Shown here one piece after another: positions 1-10,881 of a stretch of 64,000 bases of DNA. This DNA is from Corydoras sp. C115 (taxonomy: Eukaryota; Chordata; Actinopteri; Siluriformes; Callichthyidae), in contig JAFMOC010000044.1 in assembly GCA_019802505.1 (NCBI GenBank), forward strand, positions 1,477,501 through 1,541,500, given 5' to 3'. The notes below the pieces were generated by a model, which worked only from the letters and a program-made list of their open reading frames with translations, had not been told where the DNA came from and ran no database searches. A program made the position numbers and the translations under genes. Within the stretch, counting starts at the first letter, position 1. Each line of letters opens with the position of its first letter.

Positions 1-240
1 TATTAGTCACACGTTTTAAAGCATATGCATAACAGACAGAAATGGTTCTGCTTCTCTTTAATGTGTGACAAAGGAAAACCGTCTGAACTGTGGTTACCTG
101 GTAATACTTTTAGTTTATCCTGGATGAACAGATGTCACATTGGAATCTACAAATTTCAATATTAGAGACAATATGACATTAACACTCATGCCAATGGCAA
201 AACACCCAATATGACTTTTTTTTTGATGATTGATGTAAAG

Positions 241-585
241 GCGGCGGCATGGTGGCTTGGTGGTTAGGACGTTCGCCTCTCAGCACTAGGGATTCCCGGT
301 TCGAATCCCCATCTGGGTGGCATTTCCATGTTCTCCCCGTGTCTGCGTGGGTTTCCGCCGGGTTCTCCGGTTCCTCCCACAGTCCAAAAACATGGATCAA
401 GTCAATTGAATTCTCAAAAATTGCCCCATATAGAGTGTGTCTGTGTGAGTGAGTGTGTGCCCAGCGATGGATTGGCGCCCTGTCCTGGGTCTATCTGCCC
501 AGCGCCCGAGACGTTCTCCCCTGGATGGGCATGGGGAACCCCACCACGACCCTAATAGAGGATAAAGCGGGAGATAATGAATGAA
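241..585 (+). repeat. Full-length Mermaid/DANA-like tRNA SINE, subfamily A
   Basis: The copy shows the full architecture of the main family here. A tRNA-like head carries a pol III A box ('tggcttggtgg') and a perfect B box ('ggttcgaatcc', 299-309). A tRNA-unrelated body includes 'tttccatgttctccccgtg'. The 3' end resembles fish L2 LINE tails and finishes in (gaat)n. It is flanked by 'tgatgtaaag' at 231-240 and 586-595. The DANA/Mermaid resemblance is from memory of the family layout; the subfamily label is mine. It carries the A-type features 'gggtctatctg', 'gagacgtt' and 'gggagataatgaatg'. Confidence 0.93.
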
Positions 586-595
586 TGATGTAAAG

Positions 596-937
596 GGGGC
601 GGCATGGTGGCTTAGTGGTTAGTACGTTCGCCTCTCAGCACTAGGGATTCCTGGTTCGAATCCCCATCTGGGTGGCGTTTCCATGTTCTCCCTGTGTCTG
701 CGTGGGTTTCCTCCGGGTTCTCCGGTTTCCTCCCACAGTCCAAAAACATGGATCAAGTCAATTGAGTTCTCCAAATTGCCCCATATAGAGTGTGTACAGT
801 ATGTGTGAGTGAGTGTGTGCCCAGCGATAGATTGGCGCCCTGTCCTGGGTGTACGTTCTCCCCTGGATGGGCATGGGGAACCCCCCCGCGACCCTAATAG
901 AGGATAAAGCGGAAGATAATGGATGGATGGGACGGAT
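596..937 (+). repeat. Full-length Mermaid/DANA-like SINE, subfamily B
   Basis: Head-to-tail neighbour of the preceding copy, separated only by the shared 'tgatgtaaag'; a third copy of that word follows at 938-947. It carries B-type features: 'gggtgtacg', 'ggaagataatggatgg' and a (ggat)n tail. A short internal segment between 'gggtgta' and 'cgttctcccc' is missing, so the words 'ctgcccagcgcccgaaa' are absent. Confidence 0.92.
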
Positions 938-947
938 TGATGTAAAG

Positions 948-1188
948 AGCGCCAATCCATTAGTGGGTACACACTCATTCTCACAGACACACACACATAC
1001 TATACACAACTATATAGGAGCAGTTTAGAGCAGCCAATTTTTATACAATCCATGATTTTGGGACTGTGGGAGAAAACCGGAGAACCCGGAGGAAACCCAC
1101 TCAGACACAGTGAGAACATGAAAACTTCAAAGCTGGATCCAGGGTCTGAGAGGTCGAACGTGCTAATCACTAAGCCACCGTGCCACCA
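948..1188 (-). repeat. Mermaid-like SINE, 3'-truncated, inverted
   Basis: Reads on the minus strand from the head ('gccaccgtgccacc' at its right end) to about 'gcgccaatcc'. Older than its neighbours: B box and body carry many substitutions. Confidence 0.85.
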
Positions 1189-2589
1189 TTACAATAATCT
1201 TACACTTCTATTTAATCACCCTTATTCTTTATGACAGTTGCCCTATTTCATCAATTTCATGATTTTATATAAACCTTAATGCATTAAACCTGTTCTCCAG
1301 CGTCACCTCAAACGTGCATTTGTGCCACCTCTGGCAACACAATGATTGTGCACTTTTTCCGTTAAACACATGTCTTAAAGCATTGTTGAATGCTGGCCTA
1401 TCATTCCAATAATTAATTGTTCCGTAAAGAGGCATTTTCACAGGGACGAGCTCCAGCAGTTGCTTTACTTCAGGCATTGCATGAGTAATTTGTAAGATAC
1501 ACTGTTGCTCAATATACTGCACTGATGCAATAAAAAACTGAATTAAATAAAACACAAAAAAGCATTAATGAATTACCTAATTACAGTCAATGGGGATAAT
1601 CTTAGATTAGAAAAAATAATTAGTTCAATACAAATAATCAATATATGAAACAATTAAAGTGCACTACATGCTGTGTATTACTTATGCAGTATGCATTTGA
1701 CCATTAAGGGGGTTGTGCATCATAGTGTTCCTGGGGCATGCAAGCAAAGGTCTGCGTGTGTGAATGTGTGTGTATGTGTGTGGGGCGGGTGCATGGTAGG
1801 ACATCTGCGCCTGCCAGATAATTCAGTTAATTTCTATTCCCTTGAACCTGGAGGTGTTAATTTGGAAGTGAGGCAGCCGAGTCTGAAGAATGCCAATACG
1901 TCATTTGAATGATTAATGCAGATGTGGGAATTGTGCCTCTTTGTTTACTCTTTCATTTTGTCATGGCGCAGCAAGGCGGAGGCACGGAGCACGACACCTT
2001 AAGTTGAGGGCAACTTCTGTAGCTATCTAATGTCTTTAGTGTATACATATATATAACAACTTGTAGGTAGTGTTGTGGGCGTGTTTTTTTATTTTTTTTT
2101 ATGTGTACTCAAAAAAATTAAAGGCCCACTTTGCCTTTTCCCCTTTATAAACAGCAAAGCCATTGCATTCAACTTGTTAAAAGGTTTATTTTGATTGCAG
2201 TGCTTAAAGAAATAAAAGGAATTTTCCGTAGAGTGGAGGAAATTTATTTGAGGTCTGCTAATGTGATTGAATGAAATCCCATGAAATAACTGCTGTGAGA
2301 GTAGGATAACTGGTATGTCTTTGGTAGGTAGAGGTCATGGCTGGCATTTCGAGAGTAAAACTATCGCATTGCGCTCACACTTTACAATTTGTACCAGACA
2401 CACACATAACTTTGCCTTAACCTTTGCATCTATGAGAAAAAAAGGCTTTTGACTCTCGCAGGTTTTTAAAACAAACTGCGTTTATTTCACAACACACGTT
2501 CCTCACATTTTGCCACCAAGGGCACTTTTGGTAGTCCTATTAAAAAGTCCTATCAATAACATCCCCTTTGCATGTCCACCAAATTAGAA
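1189..2589. other. A+T-rich unique sequence, no gene seen
   Basis: A minus-strand open frame of about 96 codons (1265-1555) has no recognisable domain and no flanking splice or start context that I trust. A short GT-rich run lies at 1760-1782. Nothing else stands out. Confidence 0.5.
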
Positions 2590-2760
2590 TTCATGGTAAC
2601 ACTTTCTATGATGCTTTATAATTGCATTCAAAAAGCTTTATAAAATGTTCATAACACTTCATATCAATTGTCATGAGCCTCTGTTAATGTACATAGATGG
2701 TCATATTCTCAGTCATGAAGTGTTCATATATTATTACATGAGGCTTTATAACACAAATTT

Positions 2761-2980
2761 ACATTTATGTTACAGTTGGTTATTTAGCCAACAATTTTAT
2801 CCAAAGTGACTAAACTTGATGGTTGGGGTCAGAACACAGGGTTGATGCAGAACCCTGGAGCAATGAGGGTTAAGAATCTTGCTCAAGGACCCACATTGGT
2901 AACTTCAGTGGACCTGGGATCTGAACCCACAATATTCAGATTGCTAGCTCAATACCCTAACCACTGAGCTACCATGTCCA
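2761..2980 (-). repeat. V-type tRNA SINE (L2-tailed)
   Basis: Minus-strand copy. Its tail 'ttatccaaagtgac' is at the left; the body 'ggtccttgagcaag' (complement) is in the middle; the tRNA head 'ggtagctcagtggttag' (complement) ends near 2979. The promoter region is recognisable but substituted. Confidence 0.85.
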
Positions 2981-3012
2981 ATAAATATACTATATTATAA
3001 TAACATAATGCA

Positions 3013-3295
3013 TCAAATCCCCATCTGGGTGGAGTTTCCATGTTCTCCCCGTGTCTGTGTGGGTTTCCTCCGGGTTCTCCGGTTTCCTCCCACAGTCCAA
3101 AAACATGGATCAAGTCAAATTGCCCCATATAGAGTGTGTGTGTCTGTGTGAGTGAGTGTGTGCCCAGCGATGGATTGGCACCCTGTCCTGGGTCTATCTG
3201 CCCAGCGCCCGAGACGTTCTCCCCTGGATGGGCATGGGGAACCGCCCCGCGACCCTAATAGAGGATAAAGCAGGAGATAATGAATGAATGAATGA
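3013..3295 (+). repeat. Mermaid-like SINE, 5'-truncated, with 16-bp target duplication
   Basis: Starts inside the head at 'tcaaatccccatctggg', so the A box is missing. It is flanked by a perfect duplication 'ataataacataatgca' at 2997-3012 and 3296-3311. The truncation therefore occurred during reverse transcription, not by later deletion. Subfamily A in the 3' part. Confidence 0.92.
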
Positions 3296-3340
3296 ATAAT
3301 AACATAATGCAGTAACACTAACTAAATCCAGTATTCATAA

Positions 3341-3617
3341 TGCAATCTGGGTGGAGTTTCCATGTTCTCCCCATGTCTGTGTGGGTTTCCTCCCACAGTC
3401 CAAAAACATGGATCAAGTCAATTGAGTTCTCCAAATTGCCCCATATAGAGTGTGTGTGTATGTGTGAGTGAGTGTGTGCCCAGCAATAGATTGGTGCCCT
3501 CTCCTAGGTGTATTTGCCCAGTGCCCGAAACGTTCTCCCCTGGATGGGCATGAGGAACCCCCCCCCCCCCCCCACGACCGTAGTAGAGTATAAAGCGGAA
3601 GATAATGGATGGATGGA
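3341..3617 (+). repeat. Mermaid-like SINE, 5'-truncated
   Basis: Starts at 'tgcaatctgggtgg'. Target duplication 'tattcataa' lies at 3332-3340 and 3618-3626. A C-run of about 14 near 3558 replaces the usual 'ccccgcga' stretch. A short body segment is missing between 'gtgtgggtttcctcc' and 'cacagtcc'. Confidence 0.9.
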
Positions 3618-4082
3618 TATTCATAAAGCTTTATAATACATAACCACACACATAAAGTGTTATAAGAATATGACATAAGGGTTTATAACACACAGTGGCA
3701 TATAATGCATTATAAATTATATATTTTAACTGTTCATTAATTTATTATATAGAATACTGACATAAAGCCTTATAACATATATGTTTAGTGACCACTTTTC
3801 TCTAAAAGTGCTCATAACTGTTCATAAAAGCTTATAAGCCTTCTTATAGCTACAGTTACTGGATTTATTTGTAAAGACGATTGTAGGGCTCATATGGTGA
3901 GTTTGCACAGGAAGCAGTAAACTAAATAAAACACAGAGGTGCTAAATTGAAGAAACGATGAGCTTCCACCATGAGCGTGATAAACTAAAATCAGGTCAAC
4001 TTAATGGTATGAATTCCAGATGATATTGTTTTATAGAGTTTCACTGTGTGACATTATACACTGGCTTTGTTTTTACATCTAT

Positions 4083-4114
<32 letters not shown>
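4083..4114. repeat. Poly-G tract, 32 bases
   Basis: Uninterrupted run of 32 G after 'acatctat'. It could form a G-quadruplex as single strand. Confidence 0.97.
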
Positions 4115-4115
<1 letters not shown>

Positions 4116-4133
4116 AAGTTGGATATGTTTAAC

Positions 4134-4320
4134 ATGGTGCACAGTAAGATGACAGTGTTTTACTCCAGCAGCAATGCTGTTTAAATCATTTAACCAATTC
4201 ATTACCATGTTAATGTCACTGCAGCTCTAAGACTCATCTTTTTACCAAATAATCCCTTCTTTGTGGTGGTCTTGTTGGGGTCCTGATGATAACAGATTGA
4301 AGGTGACTGTCAAAGTATGT
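4134..4320. mobile_element. Fragment of palindromic otophysan-type MITE-like repeat
   Basis: Contains 'actccagcagcaatgctg', 'gttaatgtcactgcag' and 'gtggtggtcttgttggggtc', words shared with the repeats at 43.9-44.9 and 50.8-51.1 kb. A further piece with 'ctaataaagtggc' follows at about 4785-4845, beyond two retroposon insertions. Confidence 0.55.
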
Positions 4321-4335
4321 AAAGAAAGACATATG

Positions 4336-4548
4336 AGGTATTGTTAGCTCAGTGGTTAAGGTGTTGGACAATCAAACTGAAGGTTGTGGGTTCAAATCCC
4401 AGGTTCACTGAAGTTACCAATGTGGTTTCTTGAAGCAAGAGCCTTAACCCCCATTGCTCCATATATGCTGTATCAACCCTGTGTTCTGACCCCAGCCAAC
4501 TTGGGATATTTGTGGATAAAGGGTCTGCTAAATGACATTTACATTACA
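4336..4548 (+). repeat. V-type tRNA SINE
   Basis: Head 'ttgttagctcagtggttaag', B-box-like 'gggttcaaatccc' and body 'cttgaagcaagagcc' are all present. It ends 'gtctgctaaatgacattta' and abuts an oppositely oriented LINE tail, so the two tails form a palindrome around 4525-4575. Confidence 0.85.
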
Positions 4549-4690
4549 TTTTCATTTAGTCATTTAGCAGACACTTTTATCCAAAGCGACTTACAAATGA
4601 GAACAACACAAGTCAATAGTTAATGGAAAAAACCAGCTGCACTGTAGAATTATTAAACCTGATCATTATCTGATCCTGCACCCCTATTTA
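4549..4690 (-). mobile_element. L2-type LINE 3' end
   Basis: Minus strand. The tail 'ttatccaaagcgacttac' is followed by 'acaacacaagtca', the 3'-UTR pattern also found at 6360, 16900 and 56650, and not by the SINE body. No coding sequence remains. Confidence 0.7.
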
Positions 4691-4845
4691 TTATTATTTT
4701 TTGACATAATGTAATAATATCTATCAAATATCAATGACATAATGTAATATGTATGTCATTGTAAAGTTAAACTATGCATCTATATGGTAACTAAACTGAC
4801 ATGGAAACAAGAAGGTGTATCTAATAAAGTGGCATGGGAGCAATG

Positions 4846-5383
4846 TGTCTTTTGGATGGCTTAAAAATGGCAGTTGAAGGATATTTTACTGTACTGATTT
4901 TTTCCATTCATGTCACAAAACATTACAAACTGCATCGTATCACTTAATATGAGTACTGTAATGAAATATGTCCCTATTTAAAAGTCATTACATGTCATTT
5001 TCTCATTGCAGTTAATGTTTGTTAATAGACTGTGTGAGACACATTAGGTTTTGCATACCTGGAGTTAAAGTGCTATTTCAAATCTGAGTCCCCCTTACAT
5101 GGCAGCCTATCTATTAAACATTTAAAGAAGATTAAACCAGCATTTGATAATATTTGCATCTTGTGCTGCTAAAAGGAAGACCACATCATATTTCATTTAT
5201 ACACTGTATCACTGCTGAATGTATGTAAACTAGCAAAGTACGTACTTTCTAATGTCTCATCTATTCTGCTTCGTATTTCATTCTGTATCTCTGGGATTGT
5301 CATGTCAATACAATCTTCAAAATCTAGCAGTAGATTTAAGCGGATATTATCGTAAAACATTCTATGAATCGGGTATTCATAAT
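4846..5383. other. A+T-rich unique sequence
   Basis: No gene or recognisable repeat seen. A minus-strand open frame of 64 codons (5193-5387) is unsupported. Confidence 0.5.
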
Positions 5384-5998
5384 TCATTATAAGTGCATTT
5401 ATGAAGCTTTATAAAGTATTCATAACGCTTTATAACATTAGTCATAAGCATTTGGCACAATTTATCGTCATGAATTGTCATAACAATTTGACATAAGGCT
5501 TTATAACACAAAGTGACATAATGCATTATAATATGAATTTATTTACAGGTTTGTTTCTTTGGGTGTTCAGACATCCTTACCTAAAACAAGATGAGTACAC
5601 TTTATTTAAAGTCTGTAAAGTGCATTTATTAGCTTTCATAAGTCATTATGTACTACTATATATGCAGTCTCTTTCAAAGAGTCTCTTTCCGTAAAAAGAG
5701 CTTATGCAAGCTGTAAACCCATGAGCACTTGTAAAGTCATTTTCAGGAAAAGCATTCACTAGGCATATATGTTATAAGGCTTTATGTCACGGCTCTCTAT
5801 AATAAGTTGATAAACAGTTAAAATACATCATTTATAATGCATCCTGACATCCTTAAAGCATGTTCATATAACACCTTATAAGTGTGGTTATGTACATCTA
5901 TGGACGTTCATAAATACTTAAGGAATATAAAGCATTATGATTACTATATAAAGCTTTATAAATGTGTTGATAATGCATTATAAAGTATTGCCGATTTT
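5384..5998. mobile_element. TTATAA-rich interspersed repeat, copy 2, partly inverted relative to copy 1
   Basis: The left part (5384-5560) repeats words of copy 1 in the same orientation ('ggctttataacacaaa'). The right part (about 5590-5998) matches copy 1 in reverse complement, including 'acataaagccttataaca' and the outer end. The right end 'ataaagtattgccgat' mirrors the left end of copy 1 at 2590 imperfectly. Confidence 0.6.
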
Positions 5999-6359
5999 TT
6001 TTTATTGGTACAGTGACATATCAAAGTGGCTCATGTTGTTATTTTGAGAACCTTCTTCAACCTTTCCACATTATGGAACTTGGAAGTAAAGTTAACCTAA
6101 CAATTGATTTTTAACAAGACATCTCAAACCCTTTGGAATGTTTCAGGGTCAGATGACCACCAGTAGGTCAAATGGCACATTAATTGCCCAGTTGTGTACC
6201 CCATTTACCTGATTATGTACAGAAACTCCAGATGGCCACTGCTACACTTGTAAAGACTTAAGCATGACAGAGATAGGGTGTGTATTTAGGAGTAGGTATT
6301 GATGATGTTCATATACTATGTTCTGTAGATTTATTGTAAATAATATTGCTTTGTATTGT
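5999..6359. other. Unique sequence
   Basis: No gene or repeat recognised. Confidence 0.5.
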
Positions 6360-6895
6360 ATGTTTACATGTAGTCATTTATCCAAAGCGACTTAAAAATG
6401 AGAGAACAACACAAGTCAGTAGTTAAAGAAAAAACAGCTGCGCTGTAGTATAATTAAACCTTATTATTATTAAATTTGGTTTCAATTCTAAATTAGCCCT
6501 ACCACTTTTCTTTTTTTTTTTTTTTTTGCCCTACCACGTTTCTTAATTTCATTTTTTAATATCAAGTGCTTCTGGGAGATATGTTTTGAGTTGTTTCTTG
6601 AAAATGTTGAATGTATTACAGAGTTGAGAAGATCATTTGAACGTTTAGCAGTGGTGAACGATACGCAGTGAGAATCAGCACCACAGTGAGGTTGAATTAA
6701 CAGGCCACATTTGTTATCTGTCCGCAGTGTTCGGGGTGACCTATTTGAATTGAGAAAAATTGAGTGAAGGTAAGAGGGGACAGATCCAAAGATTGTCCTG
6801 TAGATCAGAGTCAGTGTCTTGTACTGAATGCAGCAGCTACAGGGAGCCAATGGAGAGAGAGGAGTAATGGAGTGACATGAGTTCACTTGGGCTGG
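6360..6895 (-). pseudogene. 5'-truncated L2-type LINE: reverse-transcriptase C-terminus plus 3' UTR
   Basis: On the minus strand a frame of about 130 codons (6488-6886) contains 'YKTLTLIYRTIFGSVPSYL' and 'LLNSVIHSTFSRNNSKH'. This is the pattern seen downstream of the polymerase core in L2/CR1-group ORF2 ('...LLTYRALxGxAPxYLxxLL...'). The catalytic core is absent, as expected for a 5'-truncated copy. The 3' end 'agtcgctttggataaatg' type tail, at the left, is the one carried by the V-type SINEs. A T-run at 6509-6527 interrupts it. Non-functional. Confidence 0.75.
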
Positions 6896-6947
6896 TAAAA
6901 TGTATTTGATTTTAGTTTTGTGTTACATCTGCAAGTTTAATTTGTTA

Positions 6948-7197
6948 ATTCATTATCTTCTGCTTAATCCTTTACAAGGTTTCCCATGCTTATTCAGGGG
7001 AGAACATTCCATCGTTGGTCACACTCACTCGCACAGATACACACACACTCTATATGGGGCAATTTAGAGCATTCAATTTATCCTGAATCTATGTTTTTGG
7101 AGTGTTGGAGGAAACCGGAGAACCCACCCAGATCGGGATTCGAACGTACCCAACACAGAGAGATGAGAATGCTAACCACTAAGGTACCGTGTCGCCC
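6948..7197 (-). repeat. Mermaid-like SINE, internally deleted
   Basis: Complete at both ends ('cattatcttctgcttaatcc' left, 'ccgtgtcgccc' right). It lacks the segment around 'tgggcagatacacc' and part of the body after 'ccggagaaccc'. Many substitutions mark it as old. Confidence 0.85.
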
Positions 7198-7987
7198 ATG
7201 ACAACAAGATGTAAAAGTTTAATGAAGAAAATATTTACAACTACGGGATGGAGGGATGTTAATAAGAAAGGACATTATATCAGAAGTTTGGGGTTTGTTT
7301 ACCAGGCAGGTTGGTCTGGAAGAAGTATGTGTGGAGTTACATGTTTATAGAGTATTTATATGGTTTTTATTTGTCCAATGAATGCAGTGATGGGGTCTGC
7401 CAAAACCCCACCAATTGTTATTAAATAAACTAAGAAGAATTTAGTATATTTAATTTACATATTAACATATATGTTAAATGAAGATGTTGGTTATCACAAA
7501 GCCAGTGTTTTGAGTAAGACATTTTGACTTGTACACTTTTCCTTCTAACTACAACCGCAGAACCTATGGTGGTAATATGAGGGTATCAATAAACTAATCT
7601 TGAAAAAAAATCTTGTATGCTCTGCTGGCTTTAGAACATCCAGGTGTTCTCATTCCAGTCCCACCTCTGGCCTCTTTCATCTTGATGACTGAAAGGGCAG
7701 TCTTCTCTTTCTTTCCTTTCACATTCCCTTCCTGTCTTAATCTTTTTTTTAGTTCATATCCTTTCCTATTCCCATCACTTATTTAAGGAACACTTTCAAA
7801 CTACCTACACTGATGGCAGGAAATGACACAAAGGCACAAAAGTTTCAGAGGGTGGTTTCTAGTCACCAGCTTGGAGCAAAGTGTTCATCCTGGCCAATAG
7901 GTTTTAATTTATATTTATATTTTAATAGGGATATTATAACGTAAATTAAATAAATGTGTTATAGCTTATAGTCATAATATTCATTAT
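7198..7987. other. Unique sequence, no gene seen
   Basis: Mostly A+T-rich, with a pyrimidine-rich patch at 7690-7790. No coding signal. Confidence 0.5.
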
Positions 7988-8064
7988 TCATTCATTAATT
8001 TACTATCTTCTGCTTAATGCTCTACTGGGGTTGGGGGGGAGGGGGTTCCTCATCCTCATCCTCA
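7988..8064 (-). repeat. Mermaid-like SINE, 3' tail fragment
   Basis: Only the L2-like tail in complement ('cttctgcttaatgctctact') followed by a G-rich stretch. It continues into a GT/AT-rich simple repeat (8065-8140). Confidence 0.7.
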
Positions 8065-8664
8065 TGTGTGTGTGTATGTGTGTGTGTGTGTAAATGTGCA
8101 TATGTGTATGTATGTTTGTATATACATACATACATATATTAATCATAATAATATTAAGCATACATATCACTTATTGTTGTAAGTCTGTAATAATTTATTT
8201 CAATTTGAATAAAGTTAATTAACACATTTACTTAACAGTTACATAATCATAATTTACTTACCTGAATACAGCAGATGTATGCTAAATGTGAAATGGAACA
8301 TGATCTGTGTTTGTACATGAGAGACAGAGAGAAATAATGGGAACATGGTGGGGTGTTTATTAAGCCGAAAACCGGGAATGTGCCTCTTCTCTTCCTTTAT
8401 CAGTAATGTCTCGCGATCAATAAGTAGGACATCTTGATAAGGAGCTCACACAACCATTACTGTAGAAACTGAAGGACACACACTGTGGCCCTCCTATTAT
8501 TGAACAGGTCACATGCAGAGACATCAAGACGTGAAAACCATTACAACTAATATAAAATATTGTACTGGAAATAAAATGACTACGTGGTTTAACGAATTTG
8601 CTATGGTTTCTAGAACTGTGATATTCTACTGGGAAAACATTGGCGTACTTTTAAAATGTCTTTT
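8065..8664. other. Simple repeat then unique sequence
   Basis: GT- and TA-rich up to 8140. The rest shows no gene or repeat. Confidence 0.5.
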
Positions 8665-8893
8665 AGAACGTCTGGGAAGATACACCCAGGACAGGGCGCC
8701 AATCCATCACTGGATTTTGAGAATTCAATTGACTTGATCCATGTTTTTGGACTGTGGGAAGAAACCGGAGATCCCGGAGGAACCCCACGCAGACACGGGG
8801 AGAACATGGAAACTCCACCCAGATGGGGATTCGAACCAGGAGTCCCTAGCGCTGAGAGGCGAACTTGCTAACCACTAAGCCACCGTGCCGCCC
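8665..8893 (-). repeat. Mermaid-like SINE, 3'-truncated and internally deleted
   Basis: Head intact ('ggttcgaatcc' in complement near 8831). The body lacks the stretch between 'ccaatccatcactgg' and 'ttttgagaattc', and the tail is missing. Confidence 0.87.
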
Positions 8894-8971
8894 ATTTATT
8901 TATTTTTTTATTTTTTTAAAGTCCAATCTATGCCACAAATTCCTAAGAAAATGTTTTATACTTATAGTTAT

Positions 8972-9119
8972 GGGCACGGTGGCTTTCAGCTCTGGGGATC
9001 CATGGTTGAATTCCAGATCTGGGTGGAGTTTCCATCTCCTCCCTGTGTGCTCGTGGTTATCTAAGTTCTACTCCCACAGTCCATAAACATAGATTCAAGG
9101 TAAGTTGGCTGCTCTAAAT
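8972..9119 (+). repeat. Mermaid-like SINE, 5' part
   Basis: Degenerate head ('ggcacggtggctttcagctc') and body up to 'ttggctgctctaaatg'. Its 3' part resumes near 9277 after a V-type SINE, so the two pieces are one interrupted copy. Confidence 0.75.
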
Positions 9120-9262
9120 GGGCGTGTTGGCTCAATCAGAAGGGTTTAAATCCCAGGTTCACTGAAGTTGCCAATGTGAGCAAGGCCCTTAACCCTCATT
9201 GCTCTCATTGTAAGTTGCTTTGGACAAAAGCGTCTGCTAAATGACCAAATGTAAATGTTAAT
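9120..9262 (+). repeat. V-type tRNA SINE inside a Mermaid-like SINE
   Basis: The head is shortened ('gttggctcaatc' runs directly into 'agaagg'); the body and the tail 'aagcgtctgctaaatgacc' are intact. It sits between the two halves of an older SINE. Confidence 0.8.
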
Positions 9263-9276
9263 ATAATTGTAAATTT

Positions 9277-9424
9277 ATATTGCCCCTATGCAGTCTGTGT
9301 GTGTAAGCGAGTGAGTGTGTGCCCAGAGATAGATTGGTGCCCTGTTTTGGGTGTATCTGCCCAGCACCCGAAATGTTCGCCTCTTGATGGGCATGGGTAC
9401 TCCCCCCACCCATGACTCTAGTAT
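9277..9424 (+). repeat. Mermaid-like SINE, 3' part (continuation)
   Basis: Carries 'gtgtgtgcccagagatag' and 'gggtgtatctgcccagc'. It ends near 'gtataggaataag', where it meets an (aagat)n tract. Confidence 0.75.
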
Positions 9425-9540
9425 AGGAATAAGATAAGATAAGATAAGATATACTATTATTCGTCCAAGAATGGGAAAGTTTTCAGCAGCAAGTTACTGT
9501 AAATGGGAAAAGTAAAAAAAATAATAATTAGCTATTAAAA
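9425..9540 (-). mobile_element. LINE 3' end with (aagat)n tail
   Basis: (aagat)n is followed by 'atactattattcgtccaaga' and 'atgggaaag', the complement of a fish LINE 3' end of the 'cccattgtgggac...aataaa' kind. No coding portion. The exact clade is uncertain. Confidence 0.5.
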
Positions 9541-9601
9541 GTAGTTAAGTGGAAGATGGATGGATAGATGGAGGCTGAGAAGTGCAAATCAAATGAACAT
9601 T

Positions 9602-9940
9602 ATTCATTCATTCATTATCTCCCGCTTTATCCTCTATTAGGGTCGCGGTGGGGTTTCCCATGACCATCCAGGGGAGAACGTTTCGAACGCTGGGCAGATA
9701 CACCCATGACAGGGCGCCAATCTATTGCTGGGAACACATACACTCACACAAACACAATCTATATGGGGCAATTTGGAGAAATCAATTGACTTAATCCATG
9801 TTTTTGGACTGTGGGAGGAAACCGGAGAACCCGGAGGAAACACGGGGAGAACATGGAAACTCCACCCAGATGGGGATTCGAACCTGGAATCCCTAGCACT
9901 GAGAGGAGAGCATGCTAACCTCTAAGCCACCATGCCGCCC
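9602..9940 (-). repeat. Mermaid-like SINE, full length
   Basis: Both ends present ('ttcattcattcattatctcc', 'ccaccatgccgccc'). The tail reads subfamily A ('cccgctttatcc' complement), while 'gggtgtatctg' is B-type, so it is intermediate. Confidence 0.92.
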
Positions 9941-9944
9941 ACTA

Positions 9945-10765
9945 TAGTATCACTTCGGCCAAAGCTGCATACAGGGGAATGATCACATCTGCTTTTCCCA
10001 TTTTTAGTGACTCTGTTGGTGTTGATAAAATAGATATTGTCACGGTTGCCATGGCAGGGTGGCCATAAAGCACAAAGTTTGCATGGACATTAAACATGGT
10101 GAGGTATGAGGCCGTAAAATCAAAAAGATGTCAGAAACTGTAGAGCGCAGAACACATTCAATGATTTGTTGCTACAGTAAGCACCTTGATGCAGTTTTTA
10201 CATTTCAAACAAAAGCTTCTTCATCAAGTGCTTTAATAAATTTCAGCTTTCAAGCACGTTGTTATAATACGTCATGTTGTTTGAGGATTGGAATGTTATG
10301 AATTTGTTAGCTGTTCAGTTCTCTTGGCTTAACAGATCTGCTGTGAATAGCTGCAAATAGTTTTAGAAAATAGTTTAATTAAAGTGAATCAAAAATAATA
10401 GAAGCAAAAAAACATGTCTGTTAATGAGTTGAATAGCTGTTTCCCCTAAAGTATATTTCTTTACATTTTCAAACATCAGAACGTGAATTTTGTCTGCTAT
10501 CTGTACATTTTTGTTCTTCATATTGATCTGTACTTTATACCACAAAAACGGCAGGATCAGACGTGGGTATTGATTTTGACCTACAGCATCTGTATGTGTG
10601 GATAGATTTTAAAAAGTATAGAAGTTCAGTGATTGACAAATCCAGATTCATTCAATCATTTATGTGGAAATTGTGAGGAATAGGTTTATCTAGTCTATGA
10701 TCTATAACGTTTCTGTACATAAATGATTACAAAAATACAGATAAAAAACTTTTTTGAATGTATTT
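9945..10765. other. Unique sequence, no gene seen
   Basis: No coding signal or recognised repeat. Confidence 0.5.
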
Positions 10766-10881
10766 ATTCATTCATGCATTAATCCTCTGCTAGGGTCGCG
10801 GGGGGTTCCACATGGGGCAATTTAGAGCATTTAATTTACCGTGAATCCATGTTTTTGGACTGTGGGAGAAAACTGGAGAAC
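10766..10881 (-). repeat. Mermaid-like SINE with large internal deletion
   Basis: Tail ('cctctgctagggtcgcgg') joins directly to 'cacatggggcaatttagag'. The cut leaves only body sequence up to 'actggagaac'; the head is absent. Confidence 0.8.

Larger units (their letters stand above)
2590..3900. mobile_element. TTATAA-rich interspersed repeat, copy 1, carrying three SINE insertions
   Basis: Begins 'ggtaacactttctatgatg' and is full of 'gctttataa', 'gcattataa' and 'ttcataa' words. Three SINEs (2761-2980, 3013-3295, 3341-3617) split it. It matches, inverted, the block at 5590-5998; for example 'ttttaactgttcattaatt' near 3726 corresponds to the complement of 5810-5830. The start resembles abundant fish DNA-transposon termini, but I cannot name the superfamily. 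Confidence 0.6.

Noticed and set aside
299..309. tRNA-gene-like A and B boxes at many SINE heads
   Set aside because: The boxes are followed by SINE bodies and no acceptor stem can form, so they are SINE promoters and not tRNA genes.
1265..1555. 96-codon minus-strand open frame
   Set aside because: No recognisable family and no supporting context.
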